The notes under the pieces: generated by a model
What the model was told of the DNA's origin: nothing
The model's input: the letters and a program-made list of their open reading frames with translations, nothing else
Databases searched by the model: none
From: Talpa occidentalis
Lineage: Eukaryota > Chordata > Mammalia > Eulipotyphla > Talpidae
Assembly (NCBI RefSeq): GCF_014898055.3
Contig: NW_026555331.1
Location: forward strand, 98,788,684-98,852,683
Length of the DNA: 64,000 bases
Direction of reading: 5' to 3'
In this document: in pieces, positions 46,965 through 58,672 of the stretch
Layout of the letters: every line of letters begins with the position of its first letter
Numbering within the stretch: position 1 is the stretch's first letter
Made by a program: the position numbers and the translations under genes

Positions 46965-47582
46965 AGGAAATTCCAGCTGGTTTCAGTAATAGATGGTCAA
47001 TATTTGACTTTGTAAATACATTAAATACCACAAATGATAAATAATATGGATACAGCATTCTAGTCAAACAAAATACTAACGTAAGTAATACTAATATAAG
47101 TTTAACCTAACATACAAAAATAGTACTGAGAGTAGCATAGGAGTGTAAATCTCAGTTTTATTTCTTTACCTCATTTCTAGTTAAACTTTCAGAATTCCAA
47201 ACACTAAAATACCAAATTTCTTCACATCTACAATGGAATTTCTTAAATGTCAATAAATAAAAATAATTGTGTGTGTAGCACAGCCATGTTATACAATAAT
47301 ATTTTGTATATTTAATATGCTCTATGAATGAGCAATCAAATACTTCCCCCAAAATAATTAAGATTATGATCAGCAGGTATTTACATTTGTCCAAGAATTT
47401 TTCACCATAACTCCTACTATTGATTAAAATTACATAGATATTATAAAATTTTTCTAACTAAAATTTAAAGGATTAAATTTTAATGATAAATATGCCATGT
47501 CTCCCCTCAAAAAAAGATTATGCATGTATTTTAGTCAGACTTCTTAACTTAATAAGAAAAGTCATCTCTTTCTAACTCAATT
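46965..47582. other. No recognised feature
   Basis: AT-rich, without a gene. Confidence 0.4.
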
Positions 47583-47602
47583 TAAATAGTAATTTAGTAA
47601 AG

Positions 47603-47939
47603 ATGAAGTTTCCGTATGATCCAGCAATTTCACTTCTAGGTATTCACCCAAAGGACACAGAAACATTAATTCAAAAGGGTACCTGCACCCCTATGTTTAT
47701 AGCAGCACAATTTACAATAGCTAAGCTATGGAAACAACCCAAATGCCCAAAAATAGATGACTGGATCAAGAAGATGTGGTACATATACACAATGGAATAT
47801 TACTCAGCAGTCAAAAAGATAAGCACATGCAGTTTGCAGCAACAAAGATGGAGCTAGAAAGAATCATGCTCAGCAAAATAAGTCAGAAAGAAAAAGAAAA
47901 ATACCAGATGGTCTCACTCATAGCAGGAATTTAGAAAAC
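47603..47939 (+). pseudogene. L1 ORF2p extreme C-terminus, frameshifted
   Basis: Opens at the MKFPYDPAISLLGI-like block and continues through [20 protein letters not shown] one-base loss in the A-run near 47815 puts the last 40 or so residues in another frame, and the normal end would be near 47934. No catalytic domain is present because of 5' truncation. Confidence 0.85.
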
Positions 47940-48028
47940 CTAAATAAGAGACCAAGAAAAAGACTAATTATAATAAAGTAAAAATAAAAATCAACAAGCA
48001 ACTATAAACCAGAACCACACTACTACAA

Positions 48029-48071
48029 GGGAGGGGGGAGAAGGGTTTAGAGTCAAAATATGGGGGGTGGG
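48029..48071 (+). repeat. G-rich tract in L1 3' UTR
   Basis: GGGAGGGGGGAGAAGGG and then GGGGGGTGGG, potential G-quadruplex, as in other L1 3' UTRs. Confidence 0.7.
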
Positions 48072-48186
48072 AATTGTATGGGGAATATAACCAAGATGAA
48101 AATGCATACATTGTGCAAAAATGAAAAATGATGTAAAAAATATATAAAATAAAGTGGAAAAAATTAAAAAATAAATAGTAATTTAG

Positions 48187-48626
48187 ATTTTCAGCCATTT
48201 TGTTTTATTTTGGCTTTGTTTTTTCACTTAGAGATAATTTTTGAAAACTGTAATTAAAAATTATGCAAATAATATCTATAATCCTTGAAGCCCCCTCTAT
48301 GTGGATATGAGAAGTCTACTTACTTGTGTAGTTATGTTGTATGTATTTTATTGAAAATAATTTTTTAACACAAGTACATTTAGCTAAGTTATAGAAATTT
48401 AAAGGGGCTTAACAGATCATTCAATTATAATGTTAACCCTGTAGAAAAGGAATTTTAAATAATGCAGGACAGCAAAATTTTCAAACCATATCAAATAGTG
48501 ATTACCTTACTTGTTCATCATATTTGTATGAATGATACAAACATGAAATTTTAAAATAGTTCTTAAGTCAATGTTTTCATTCTTAGCTTCATTTTTATGG
48601 ATGACTAGGCCAGGTTTTAACATAAA
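48187..48626. other. No recognised feature
   Basis: AT-rich unique-looking sequence. Confidence 0.4.
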
Positions 48627-48641
48627 AAATCTTTTAAAATA

Positions 48642-48900
48642 GGGCCTCCCCAGTGGTGCAGCAGTTGAGTGCTGGGCTGCGAAGCTGCCCACAGCCTCTG
48701 CAGCACCAGTTTAATCCCCGGCCACCGGGTGAGGGTCCCACATGGCGTGACAGACCTCTCCTGTTGCCCGCTGCTCCCCTCAGCAGTGTACTTCAGTCCT
48801 TCTGCCTGTTCTGTTCTCTGCTCTGGCTCTGGTGAATTCTCTCACCCTCCCGCGCTTCTGACTGTACCCAGTGCTTGTATGAATAAAAAAATAAATAAAT
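48642..48900 (+). mobile_element. tRNA-derived SINE, subfamily A
   Basis: Head GTGGTGCAGCAGTTGAGTGC, with box B lost (TTTAATCCCC). The body has CTCCCCTCAGCAGTGTACTT, the end TTCTGACTGTACCCAGTGCT. AAATCTTTTAAAATA (48627-48641) and AAATCTTTAAAAATA (about 48897-48911) look like a TSD fused with the tail. Confidence 0.85.
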
Positions 48901-48914
48901 CTTTAAAAATAAAA

Positions 48915-50880
48915 TAAAATGTATTGTCTGCTGATGTTGGTACACACAACATTGAATTAAAAGACTCCTGTAACCATTCTACTTCCTGACAACCCAATCA
49001 ACACCTCCCTTGCCTAACTCACCCAACCAGTTCACTTAATACCTAATTCAATGTTTTTAACATTTGTTAAAAGAATGTTCAAGAAGGAAAAAAAAAATTC
49101 AGAGCTCCCTGGAATAGGGAATATGAGAACATGGTAACAGCTGCTAGGCACAAATGAAGATATTTCACTTGTTACCCAGAGTTGGAAAAACATGAGAAAC
49201 TCTAAGAAGAGTCAGAGACACTCCTGATTTTCTGTGCTATTCAAACACTTTACTGCATCTCCCATGATAGGAGCTCTTTGACATTTATTATGTCTTTTTG
49301 CTTAGAACAGAAATTAAGGCATCTACCAAGCAAAATGAACTGAAAGTACTTCTCTGAGTTTCATCTCCTCAGATCTTGAATCCTAATTCCTTCCTTCTGC
49401 TCTTCAACCTGTGACAATAAGAAGTACCCTGGTGAAGCAGCTGACCACTACTAATTAGAGTGACTTAGGAGCAAACAATCTAAATATAGCAAGATGAGTT
49501 CTCTGCTAACCAAGCCACTAAACTATTCTGAACAATTCTTTCCCTAAAAATGTACCTGCAATTTTAAGTAAACTCATGCCAATTAGGTCTTTTTGTTTTC
49601 TGACTCATAAAATAAATCCTTAATCTAGATATTACTTCTCGGTTACACATTTTTCTGAAAATTGAAAATCTTTAAAATCTGACATCAAAGTGCAAATATC
49701 ACAAATGTGGGTAACTATCATGAACAGACCTCATGATAAAGTTTTTGGGCTCTAAAACACACAGGAGTTTGTATAAATTTAATGAGTTTTTAATCAATAT
49801 TATATACTAAAATCTATCGATTTTATTTTGAATTCAAAGAAGGGAAAGATCCCAGAAGAGCAAGTGACAATTTCTCCCTCTTTTATCTCATTCCTACACA
49901 TGACAGAAAGTCGTAAGAATGAAATTCAATAAAATGTGTGTAACATTCATAGCATAAATGTACTCAACCATAATTATATCTCAAGTACCAGAATTCCTGA
50001 GAAATAGCATCTTGAACTCATTTACCAAGGAAGGCAAAAGTGAGCAGCTGCGTAAGCTCAGTGATTCAACACTTCCAGGGTCATCTGCTAGTCTTTTGGC
50101 CTTTTTCTCATGTTTATTAGCTCAAGGTTACTAGATGGCTTCTCCAGTTCTGATCATCACATTCAGGTCATGTAGTTAGCTACTCTTCCCCCATCCCCCA
50201 GGTTTCATTAACTGGAAATATGCTATAGAAATTAGTATTTAGCTTCCATAATGTCCAAGTGAAACTGCCAAGGGAGGAAATTATGGGAATGGGTGTTGGA
50301 AAAATTAACCAACAATATCTATCATCTTTCCTTTAAAGAACTTTGAACAGTATGTTAGTAGTGTTATTAAATTCCCCTTTAACAAAATATTTTTATTATA
50401 CATAGCACACATTTATTTTTCTCCTGAGATTGCTTACTTTATCAGCAACCATAAACCTCCCTGACTGATCTCAGCAGCAAGTGATAGCATGTGTTTTTTC
50501 ACAAAAGCTGATTAATCTGCCTTCTGTAAAAACTGGCATAGTTATCAAAACAACAAAGGAGTGCATGCCAGAATCATCCTCAGGAAGGAAAAAAATATAT
50601 ATATATCCAATTAATTTATTTAAAATAATTTGAAAATTTTTTAATTTTTCTAAAACTTAAGAATTAACTGGAACAATTTCTATACAGTGTTTACTTTAAA
50701 TAACTACCCTATTATTAGTTATCAAGAAGTCCTGCCTAAAGTTGTAAAATCTGACATGCTTTGCATGTTCCTTCTGCTAGCTCACACATGTTTATTTAAT
50801 CTTTATTGCCATCTTCTGGAGGGTTTGCTTTTATATACAAATGGTAACACTAGGCCAATATAGTTCCTCTCTTAGAGATC
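48915..50880. other. No recognised feature
   Basis: About 2 kb without recognised repeats, genes or RNA genes. One of the longest repeat-poor stretches here. Confidence 0.45.
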
Positions 50881-50884
50881 TAGA

Positions 50885-50998
50885 ACCACAGAACCTTTCC
50901 ATGTGTCAGGGATCAAGCTCAGGCCATAGTAGCTGCCAATAGCTTGATAGTGCTGAGACTTTAATCCCTGTGCCACCAGGGAACCCCCCCCAAATATT
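50885..50998 (-). repeat. Short old SINE fragment (antisense), head only
   Basis: The minus strand reads CCTGGTGGCACAGGGATTAA then CTTGATCCCTGACAC, resembling the head of the subfamily B SINE at 51450. No body or A-tail follows, so it is a truncated old copy or a related older tRNA-derived SINE. Confidence 0.6.
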
Positions 50999-50999
50999 T

Positions 51000-51433
51000 T
51001 CTTATATATTACAGTAAGAGTACTAGAAGGGAAAAGAACAAACTGCTTACTCTCAGAACAATAGGGCCAGGTGGCCAAGTACCTTAGGTTAGGAAATCAA
51101 AAATGAACTTTCTCAGGCTATATTACAAGAAGATGCAACAGAAAAATATAAGTAAATTCTTAATATTTGAAAATAGAAATTTATACTTCAGTATTATATA
51201 TTATGCCTGTATATATTATGCATGTGGTAACATATAGTAATATATACAGATATTGGGATTATTTCACAATGACTAATAGCAAACAACTAAAACCAATTTT
51301 TCTTAAAAACTAGTTTTACTGTGAAATATAAAATTTCTGGATTCTTAATGACCTTTCTTCTCATGTGAGAAATGAGTTTATCTTTTACAAAAATATTAGA
51401 GATCCAGAAGCTAAAGAATTTTCCAGATACTAT
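51000..51433. other. No recognised feature
   Basis: AT-rich unique-looking sequence. Confidence 0.4.
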
Positions 51434-52206
51434 AGTTAATCCTTGAACAGGCCTCCCTGGTGGCGCAGGGGTTAATTCTCAGCACTATGAAGCTACTTCA
51501 GCCACTGTGGCCTGGGCTTGATCCCCGGACAGGGAGCAAACCCATATGGCACAGCAGACCTCTCCTGTCTTGCCCGCTGCTCCCCTCAGCAGTGTATTTC
51601 CGTAGATCTGCCTGTTCTGCTCCCACTCTGTCTCTGGTGAATCCTCTCATGCCCACACACACACCTCTGGCCTACACTCCAGTTCTTGTATATGCATAAA
51701 TAAATAAAATCTTGGGGGAAAAAAAAAACCTTGAACAATGCAAGGGTTAAAGGCATTAACCCCTCTACCCCCACACAGTCGAAAATCCTCCCTGACTGAT
51801 CTGACTCTCCCAAAACTTAACTACTAATACTTTACTGTGGACCATAAGCCTTTCCAATAACATAAAAGTCAACCAACACATTTGTTAAGTTATATGTATT
51901 AGACACAATATCCTTACCATAAAATAAGCTAGAGAAAAGAAAATGTTATTAAGAAAACCATAAGAGACGATACCTGTATTTACTGATACTGAAAGTTTAC
52001 ATCATGTCAGTACCTACATCAGTATTATCTTATATGATTAAAAAAACTATAGATGGTATATGTATTACTAGCATCAGACATCAAAAATAAAACCATAATG
52101 TGAAAAAGAAATTCATTTATAGGTATAATGATTCATGCAAATAATCTACCTTTATTGTGGACTCATGCAGTTAAATCTGTGCTGTTCAAGGGTAAGCTGT
52201 GCTCAC
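51434..52206 (-). mobile_element. Tigger-like non-autonomous DNA transposon, split by a SINE
   Basis: The left end has TAATCCTTGAACA and the right end CTGTTCAAGGGTAAGCTGT, forming degenerate inverted repeats. Internal landmarks (CCCACACAGTCGAAAATCCT, CTCTCCCAAAACTTAACTAC, TTATTAAGAAAACCATAAG) match a known Tigger-related (Tc1/mariner-pogo) placental element read in reverse. No transposase frame is present. A SINE entered about 16 bases from the left end. Confidence 0.6.
51450..51728 (+). mobile_element. tRNA-derived SINE, subfamily B
   Basis: Head GGCCTCCCTGGTGGCGCAGG then GGTTAATTCTCAGCACTATG, box B CTTGATCCCCGG. The end is CTTGTATATGCATAAATAAA and an A-tail interrupted by GGGGG. TSD CCTTGAACA at 51441-51449 and 51729-51737, inside the Tigger-like terminal repeat. 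Confidence 0.85.
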
Positions 52207-52734
52207 AAATGGGAGTATACATGTCTTTAAGAGTAATATTTAATCTTTGCTCTATTTATGTAATCAGAACACAACAACTGAAATCTAAGCAAACAGAAAA
52301 AACTCAAATAGGCAATCAGGTTCAAGATCAAAGTCTTCCATGTTGAGCACTAGTGGATGCACATATCTCTGGGAAAAGTATCAAAGTAATTTCAAATATT
52401 TTCAGAAAAAGCAGACAAAGACATTGTGGTATAATGCACAATCAAATCAAATGTAGAATGTTGACAATTCCCAAAGGAGGGAGAAAATTCTGAACTTTGA
52501 AATGATCCAAATGGAGATTAATGGGTCCACAAAGTTAGCTTCTACAGGAAAAGTCTGTGAGCATCTAGAAGAGAGTATTGAAGGGGGTTCCTGAGGTATG
52601 GATTATATAGTGCGTACAATTTTTGAAAATCCACCAGCATACATTTGTACAAAATTTTCTGTTTGTATATTTTATCTCAGTTAAAAGTGGTGGAGCTTGT
52701 TTTGTTTTTCTGTTTTTTGGGTTTTTTTTTCAGT
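52207..52734. other. No recognised feature
   Basis: AT-rich, ending in a long pyrimidine tract (52690-52733) that precedes the candidate exon. Confidence 0.4.
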
Positions 52735-52953
52735 TTGAGAGAAAAAGAAGATCAAACCCAGGAAAACATACAGAACTTTAATGGGGGTCGCAGAACAAAA
52801 AACTTGACAGGAAAACAGCACAGCTTTTGCAAAATCAGAAATCAACTTGATAAGACATCTGCAAGCTTTGCCCTTATTTTAAATAATGGAGAAACATTCA
52901 AAAGGTGCACAAAATCTAACGAAATCAGAGATTGCTGTATTTACCTAAAATAA
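52735..52953 (+). other. Candidate exon 1 (weak)
   Basis: A strong-looking splice acceptor (polypyrimidine GGGTTTTTTTTTTCAG ending near 52733) leads straight into an open frame of about 72 residues. The frame is polar (TQENIQNFNGGRRTK), stops at 52951, and is followed by an AATAAA at about 52952. It lies outside recognised repeats. A real last exon would look like this, but so can chance sequence. No homology recognised. Confidence 0.25.
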
Positions 52954-53384
52954 AATTTCATGTTAACTGAAGATTCCAAAAATGGGTGTCATCCTTTCAT
53001 CTGTATCTAATCATAACATTCATCTTCACATATGGTCTTCATTTACATACACCTGGAAAGTTTTATATTTACTCTATCGCAATTTCAATCACTGATGCCT
53101 AGGGCAAGTGCTCATAAAACTATAAACACTGTACTTGCCTATTTCAGCTATCAAATAAAAAATAAAATGGAATGCTTACTCTATAAGAACAATGGAGGAA
53201 AATATGAAATTGCACTTACTCGATACTTAGAAACAATCTAAGTTAAATGAAAAAAATTTTCTTTATTACTTGTTTTCCTGTTCTTTCACCTACTTTTTAC
53301 ATTTTATAGATAATCTGAGACACAAAACAATTCTTACCAGTGTTCAGTCTAAATCTTTTTTATGTTTTCCATTTACTAGTGCAT

Positions 53385-53528
53385 TTTTTAGATCTTGATC
53401 CACCTGAAACTTTTCCTTTTCAAATCACAGGTAAATATATACAAGAAAGAGGTTCTTCACCATTCTATTCCTCATCAACAAATGATATTGTAGACTTTCT
53501 TCAGATATATGGAATTGAAGATAATTAA
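53385..53528 (+). other. Candidate exon 2 (weak), unidentified protein end
   Basis: Acceptor-like TGCATTTTTTAG is followed by a frame encoding LDPPETFPFQITGKYIQERG and a further serine-rich and acidic end (NDIVDFLQIYGIEDN) with a stop at 53526. An internal GTAAAT at 53430 after ATCACAG is a good donor, so a 39-base internal exon is also possible. The composition looks more protein-like than chance frames here. I cannot identify the gene, and an old pseudogene is possible. Confidence 0.3.
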
Positions 53529-53529
53529 G

Positions 53530-55535
53530 CCATCTAAATGTTTAGTAACTATGAAACTATTGATAAGAATTGGGGTAAAACTTATTTCCTAATCAGTATA
53601 ATACACTCTTTGAGAACTTACTACAAATAATCTATGACATAAATTATACAGATTCACAATAATTACTTGTGAGAAAAATATAAAAGAACAGAGCTGTGTA
53701 ATACAGAAACTACAGTTTTCAACATTCATTAATTTTTTTTCCATGAATGGACTCTTAAATTCACTGGAGAAAAAAATTCCCCACCACTTACTAAACTTGT
53801 AGTTTATTTCAACAGTTGCTTCAGAGCAGATCAAACAACCCTTCATTCACTTTGTTTGTAAAACCAGTTACTCATGGCCACTCAATTTTCTTCTTATTGG
53901 ATCTAACAGAGGCATTCACCAGATCTATTGTTCTCAAAGGTTAAAATACCCCATGAACCACTACATCACTGTGAAAGTATGCTTATAGAAACAAACTCAG
54001 CAACAAGACCAAAGAATCTTGGGGAGACCTGAATTTTAATTTGATTTCTACAACAAGCTAGATGAGGAAAACTCAGCCAATTGTTCCACTGAGTCTCTGC
54101 CTCAGAAATATTTTTTTAAATAAAAGATCAGTTGTCCAATGTAGCCTCCCTTAAGAGATGTTCCAAAGCACTAAGTCGCTTCACTCTTAATGTGTTTTAC
54201 TATAGGTAGAATTCATTTCCTTGACCTACTGATTTGGGGCCAGGCTATGTCTCCTGCTCTAGTCAATGTGCCAACAGATGCTATGTGATTGTGTGATTTA
54301 CTTATTGCTCCCCTTGGCCTCTCTTCACAGAAGAAGACAGGCCCAAGACAATGGCTGCTCACCAGTCAAAGCCCAGGATTTAGAAGCATGAAGAACAGTT
54401 GTTACCAACAGTGCTATGACCAACCCACAGCTCTCGAGTAACATGAATAAGAAACTAATGTTTATTGTTACAAAGCTATGAAACTGGGGGTTATTGGTTT
54501 ACACAGAAAAGCTGATTGCTACAATTCTAAATCAAATGTCTGTGATAATAGCTTTAAACTAAATAATATGCTTTAAGATAGGAATTAATGAATTCACTAA
54601 TAGTTTTGCAACTAATTTGTATAGCTTTATGGGAATACAATAATGCTATATTACCTCTCTCTACATCCAAATCCCATTCTTTACCCTCCAAGGGTAAATA
54701 AATCAGTCTCCATAATTTAAAGGTTAACAACAATTTAAATGGTTAACATTTAAATGGTTAACAACAATGCCAATAAAACTTGTATACAGTTTTGCTTGAG
54801 GGAATCAAAGGATCTTCCCTTTGTTCATAAAGCTAAATACTGTATTGGAATTGAGATTTTAATAAAAAAATTCTAATATCCATTATCCATTCCCATGATT
54901 GTTTTCAGACAGCTTAATCAGGTCAAAATTAAAACTCTGCTATGTTTAGTCAAGTTGTAAATCAAACAAGAGTTTTCCTAACCAAAACATATTTTAAAAA
55001 AGCTTTATGCAACTCCATCCTAAAAATTGAAACCACATCTACTAAAAACAGGTAAATGGGTATAAATAAGCTTTTACTTTATTCAAGTCCTTTAAATTTA
55101 CAATCATATGAAAACAATGTCCCAGAGTATATGGAATGACCATCAAATTACTTTACTCAATAAAAACTATTTGGAAAAACACTTACCTCAAAAAAAGATT
55201 CCACCAGTTAGGTATCAATTCATAGTCATGAATAAGGAAATGAATAATGAGTGATTTCTGGAAGTAATCTACCCTTAATGAGTTAAACATATGCATATAA
55301 GAAACACTCAATCAAAAAGAGAATCATACAGAATAATGATACAAAACAGCAGGAAGATTCAGATTTCCTAACAAGTAAATGCTGATAATATGCATACAGT
55401 TTAGAGGTTCATGATTATTTTGAAAAGGAATGAGAAAGAGATTTGTGATCTAGAAAGGAAAACTTCTCTCTTACATGCTTTAAAACATACCAGTTACTAT
55501 TTATATAGCACCATATATGTGATAATAAAGAGTTG
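53530..55535. other. No recognised gene
   Basis: About 2 kb of AT-rich sequence. The patch at 54210-54540 (TATGTCTCCTGCTC, then GAATAAGAAACTAATGTTTA) looks like an old LTR or similar repeat, but I cannot assign it. Confidence 0.4.
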
Positions 55536-55539
55536 AATG

Positions 55540-55645
55540 AAATAACATATAGCATCCTAGCATAGTACATGATATGTCCATTTTACAGATGATCAGATGA
55601 AAACTATAAGATTTTAAGTAACATGTTCTCACAAATATAAGGAAG
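55540..55645 (-). repeat. MIR SINE fragment (antisense)
   Basis: TGTCCATTTTACAGATGATC, GATTTTAAGTAACATGTTCT and ATATAAGGAAGTGGATT follow the reverse MIR order. Confidence 0.65.
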
Positions 55646-56312
55646 TGGATTATTTCAAGATAAAATTGATACTTACATGAACTAAGAAAAGGAAAGAAAA
55701 CTCAACTAAAATCAGAAATTAAATAGAGCACATTATAGCTATTGTCACAGAAATAAGAATGATCATAAGAGACTACTTTGAAAAATTATATATACCGACA
55801 AACTTGGCAACCTAGAAGAAATGGATAAATTCTTAGAAACATACAACCTGTATAGAATCAATAACAAAGAAAGAGAAAATATGAACACCATATAACTGGT
55901 GAGGATAACAAATGAATAATCAAAAACCTCTTAACAAAAGAAAACCCTAGACAAGAAGGCTTCAGGTAAATTATACAAAACAATTTAAGAATTAACACCT
56001 GACCTTCTTAAGCTCTTCTAAAAAAAAAAAAAAAAGAAGGAAGAATACTTCCAAATTCATTTCATCAGGTCAGCATCATCCTAATACCAAAGCCAGAAAA
56101 CATACTACAAAAACACTCTAACACAGTAATCTCTAATGAATATTGATGTAAAAATCCTCAACAAAATACTAGCAAACCTAATTTGACAGGGATTAAAAGG
56201 ATTATATATCATCATGACAAAATGAGATTTACTCCTGCAATGCATAGATGGTTCAACACACAAAAATCAAAGTAACATACCACATTAAAAAAAAGGAAAG
56301 ATTAAAAACAAC

Positions 56313-56618
56313 ATGATCTCTTCCACTCCTAGGTATCTACCAAAGGACACAAAAACATTAATTCAAAAGGACACCTGCACCCCAATGTTCATTACAGCAC
56401 TATTTACAATAGGTAAACAACCCAAATGCCCAAAAATAGATGACTGGATCAGGAAGACGTGGTACATATACACAATGGAATATCACTCAGAAATCAAAAA
56501 AGATAAACTCATGCCATTTGCAGGACCATGGATGGAGTTGAAAGGAATCATGCTCAGTGAAATAAGGCAGAAAGAAAAAGAAAATTACCAGATGGTCTCA
56601 CTTATAGCAGGAATGTAG
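56313..56618 (+). pseudogene. Young L1 ORF2p extreme C-terminus
   Basis: A 101-residue frame from a TPRYLPKDTKTL-like start to the SLIAGM end. It carries a small deletion between LFTIG and [10 protein letters not shown] compared with other copies here, and GGATCAGGAAGA in place of GGATCAAGAAGA. Both marks recur in the orphan fragment at 57809-57894. No enzymatic domain is present. Confidence 0.85.
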
Positions 56619-56872
56619 AGGATCCAAATAAGGGTCCAGAAAAAAAATTATAATAAAGTAAAAATCAAAATCAAACTATAAATCAGAGACATACTATAGG
56701 AGGGGAGCAGGGGGTAGGATCAAAACAAGGATGGGAAGAGTACAAGGGATCATGGTGATAGCTCATGGGTAAATGGGTGGTGGGGTTTTTAAGGAGACTA
56801 TAAGCAAGATGAAAATGCATACATTGTACAAAAATGAAAAATTATGTAAAAAGTATATAAAATAATTAAAAA
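56320..56872 (+). mobile_element. 5'-truncated younger L1 nested in old L1
   Basis: ORF2 end plus full 3' UTR with G-rich tract (about 56699-56780) and the TATATAAAATAATTAAA end. Flanks ACAACATGATCTC and ACCAAAATGATCTC form an imperfect TSD across the insert; the old L1 resumes directly after it. Confidence 0.8.
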
Positions 56873-57325
56873 TAAATTTTAAAAAACCAAAATGATCTCA
56901 ACTGATGCAGAAAAAAGTATTTGAAAAAATTCAACAAACTAGGTATAGAAGGAAAAAATATCAACACAATAAAGATAATTTATAAAACCTTACATGAAAT
57001 AAAGTTCTGCAGATCCACTGCATAGTAATGTGAATACACTTAACACTAATGAACTAAACACTTAAAAAATGGTAAAGATGGTAAATTTCAGGCTGTGCTT
57101 TTTTTTACCACAATTTTTAAAAGTGGAGAGAGAATTCCATCCAGTTTCCTGCAACATACACTTGGAGGTGAATGAAAAAAATAGCAAATATTTGGAGTAT
57201 TAGAACAAAGGGAGTGGTTAGATGAACAAGTGTTGACAGTTATATGGTTTAAATGATAGCAAGGTAGAATTGTTACATAAGTACCAATAAATGTACACAT
57301 TCCAGTACATGTATATTGAACAGTT

Positions 57326-57390
57326 TCAAATTCGGGGACTAAATGGTATATTTAAGTGCATATTGGTGTGTGTTTATGTGTTGGTTTAGT
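57326..57390 (+). repeat. Direct repeat, copy A (about 60 bp)
   Basis: Shares AAGTGCATATTGGTGTGT, then TTTAT, GTTGGTT and AGT with 58673-58733, plus an AAATTC-GGG-CTAA block upstream. No known family. Confidence 0.6.
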
Positions 57391-57477
57391 ACAAAGTACT
57401 TTATAAGAGATTTAAATGATTCAATGCACTTTTTAAAAAGTTCACTATTTAATTCATTTTCATTATCACTTTATTAA

Positions 57478-57806
57478 TTTGCTAGAATTGCCATAACAAG
57501 ACACCACAGACTAGTATTTTCTCTCACAATTTTGGAGGATGAAAGCCCAAGATCAAGAGCAAATTTGCTTTCTACTGAGGTCTCTCTCCTTGGTTTCCAA
57601 ATAGCCTTTTCTCTGTGCACATGTACCCCTGATATCTTTCTCTATATGTCTTAATCTCTTCTTACAATGGCACCAGTTAGGTTTACCCTAATTGCCTCTT
57701 TCAGCCATAATTATCTTTTGAAAAGCCAAATATCTAAATATAGTCATATTCAGAGGTAATGAGGATTTTGGGCCTTCTATCTTAATTTATGGATAACACA
57801 ATTCAG
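57478..57806 (-). repeat. MaLR-type (MLT1-like) LTR, antisense
   Basis: CATAACAAGACACCACAGAC, TCTCTCACAATTTTGGAGGA, AGCCCAAGATCAAGAGC, CTTGGTTTCCAAATAGCC and CACAATTCAGTG are in the same order as the LTR at 6235-6635, so the same family in the same orientation. Confidence 0.65.
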
Positions 57807-57808
57807 TG

Positions 57809-57894
57809 TTACAATAGGTAAACAACCCAAATGCCCAAAAATAGATGACTGGATCAGGAAGATGTGGTACATATACACAATGGAACATTACTCA
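57809..57894 (+). repeat. Orphan 86-bp internal L1 ORF2 fragment
   Basis: Matches 56404-56489 with three mismatches in 86, including the shared small deletion (ATAGGTAAACAACCC) and CAGGAAG variant. It has no 3' UTR, poly(A) or TSD, so ordinary retrotransposition does not explain it. It abuts the end of the antisense LTR. Confidence 0.8.
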
Positions 57895-58672
57895 CAACAA
57901 TCACACTTGTATATGTGCTTTTTGCCAAAGGAAAAACAGAAGTGTCATGAACAAATAGTTCAGGTAATATGGTACAATATTAATCAGAGAACATAATTAT
58001 TTTATGTTCTTGACTTCAGCCACTTATACTTCAAACCATGTTTTTTGAGGTGCTCACTTTAAGCAATTTCACAAATTATTCATTTCTATGTGTTCAGCCT
58101 TTTTTGTTTGTTCAGTTGGGTGATTGACAGGTTAACTGTTCAAGGTTTACTCTACTGTAGCAGAAAAAAAAGAACATCAAAAAAGCAGGTTGTCAGGGCC
58201 TACTGAAAATCTAGAAGAACATCTCTATAATTCTGCAAGGTGGTTACCAAGTGATTTCACAACATCCTTGGGGAAGTGTGAAAGCAAATCTTTTCTAAAA
58301 ATGTTTTAATATTCTGGCCTCCACTATGGACACTGAAGTCCCACCATATTCTTAAATAAAATTTTAAAAAATCTATAAATATTTCACAAGTTTTTTTAAT
58401 ATTCTAGATGACAATATGATTTATTTTTTCCCAATGGGAACCAAATATGTTTTCTTTTTAGTTATTTCATTTTAGTTATTTCTATAATAAATTTGACAGC
58501 CATTAGTTTTCTCTTCTCACCTGATTTAAATTCTTAAGAAAATTATATTCTTGCACATGCTGACTTTTCCAGTTGTCACTGACATCAGTAAATATTTATA
58601 AAAGGCCAGCTGGGTAAGCTGCATTAACTAAATACATAGATATTCTTGACATAATACTGCTCAGGATATGGT
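57895..58672. other. No recognised feature
   Basis: AT-rich, with no gene. Confidence 0.4.

Larger units (their letters stand above)
47598..48171 (+). mobile_element. 5'-truncated L1 with 15-bp TSD
   Basis: Contains the end of ORF2 and a full 3' UTR (G-rich tract at 48029-48071, GAAAATGCATACATTGTGCA at 48098). TSD TAAATAGTAATTTAG is perfect at 47583-47597 and 48172-48186. This copy ends by the ...TATATAAAATA route, unlike the copy at 29.6-31.1 kb, which ends earlier at a new AATAAA. Confidence 0.9.
55650..57115 (+). mobile_element. Old L1 (ORF2 linker and RT start, 3' UTR), split by a younger L1
   Basis: GAAATGGATAAATTCTTAGA near 55819, GACAAGAAGGCTTCAGGTAA near 55951, CAGCATCATCCTAATACCAA near 56071 and AATCCTCAACAAAATACTAG near 56153 are in L1 order. 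After the younger insert it resumes at CTCAACTGATGCAGAAAAAA, then jumps to a 3' UTR (AATGGTAAAGATGGTAAATT near 57067). Heavily decayed. Confidence 0.75.
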
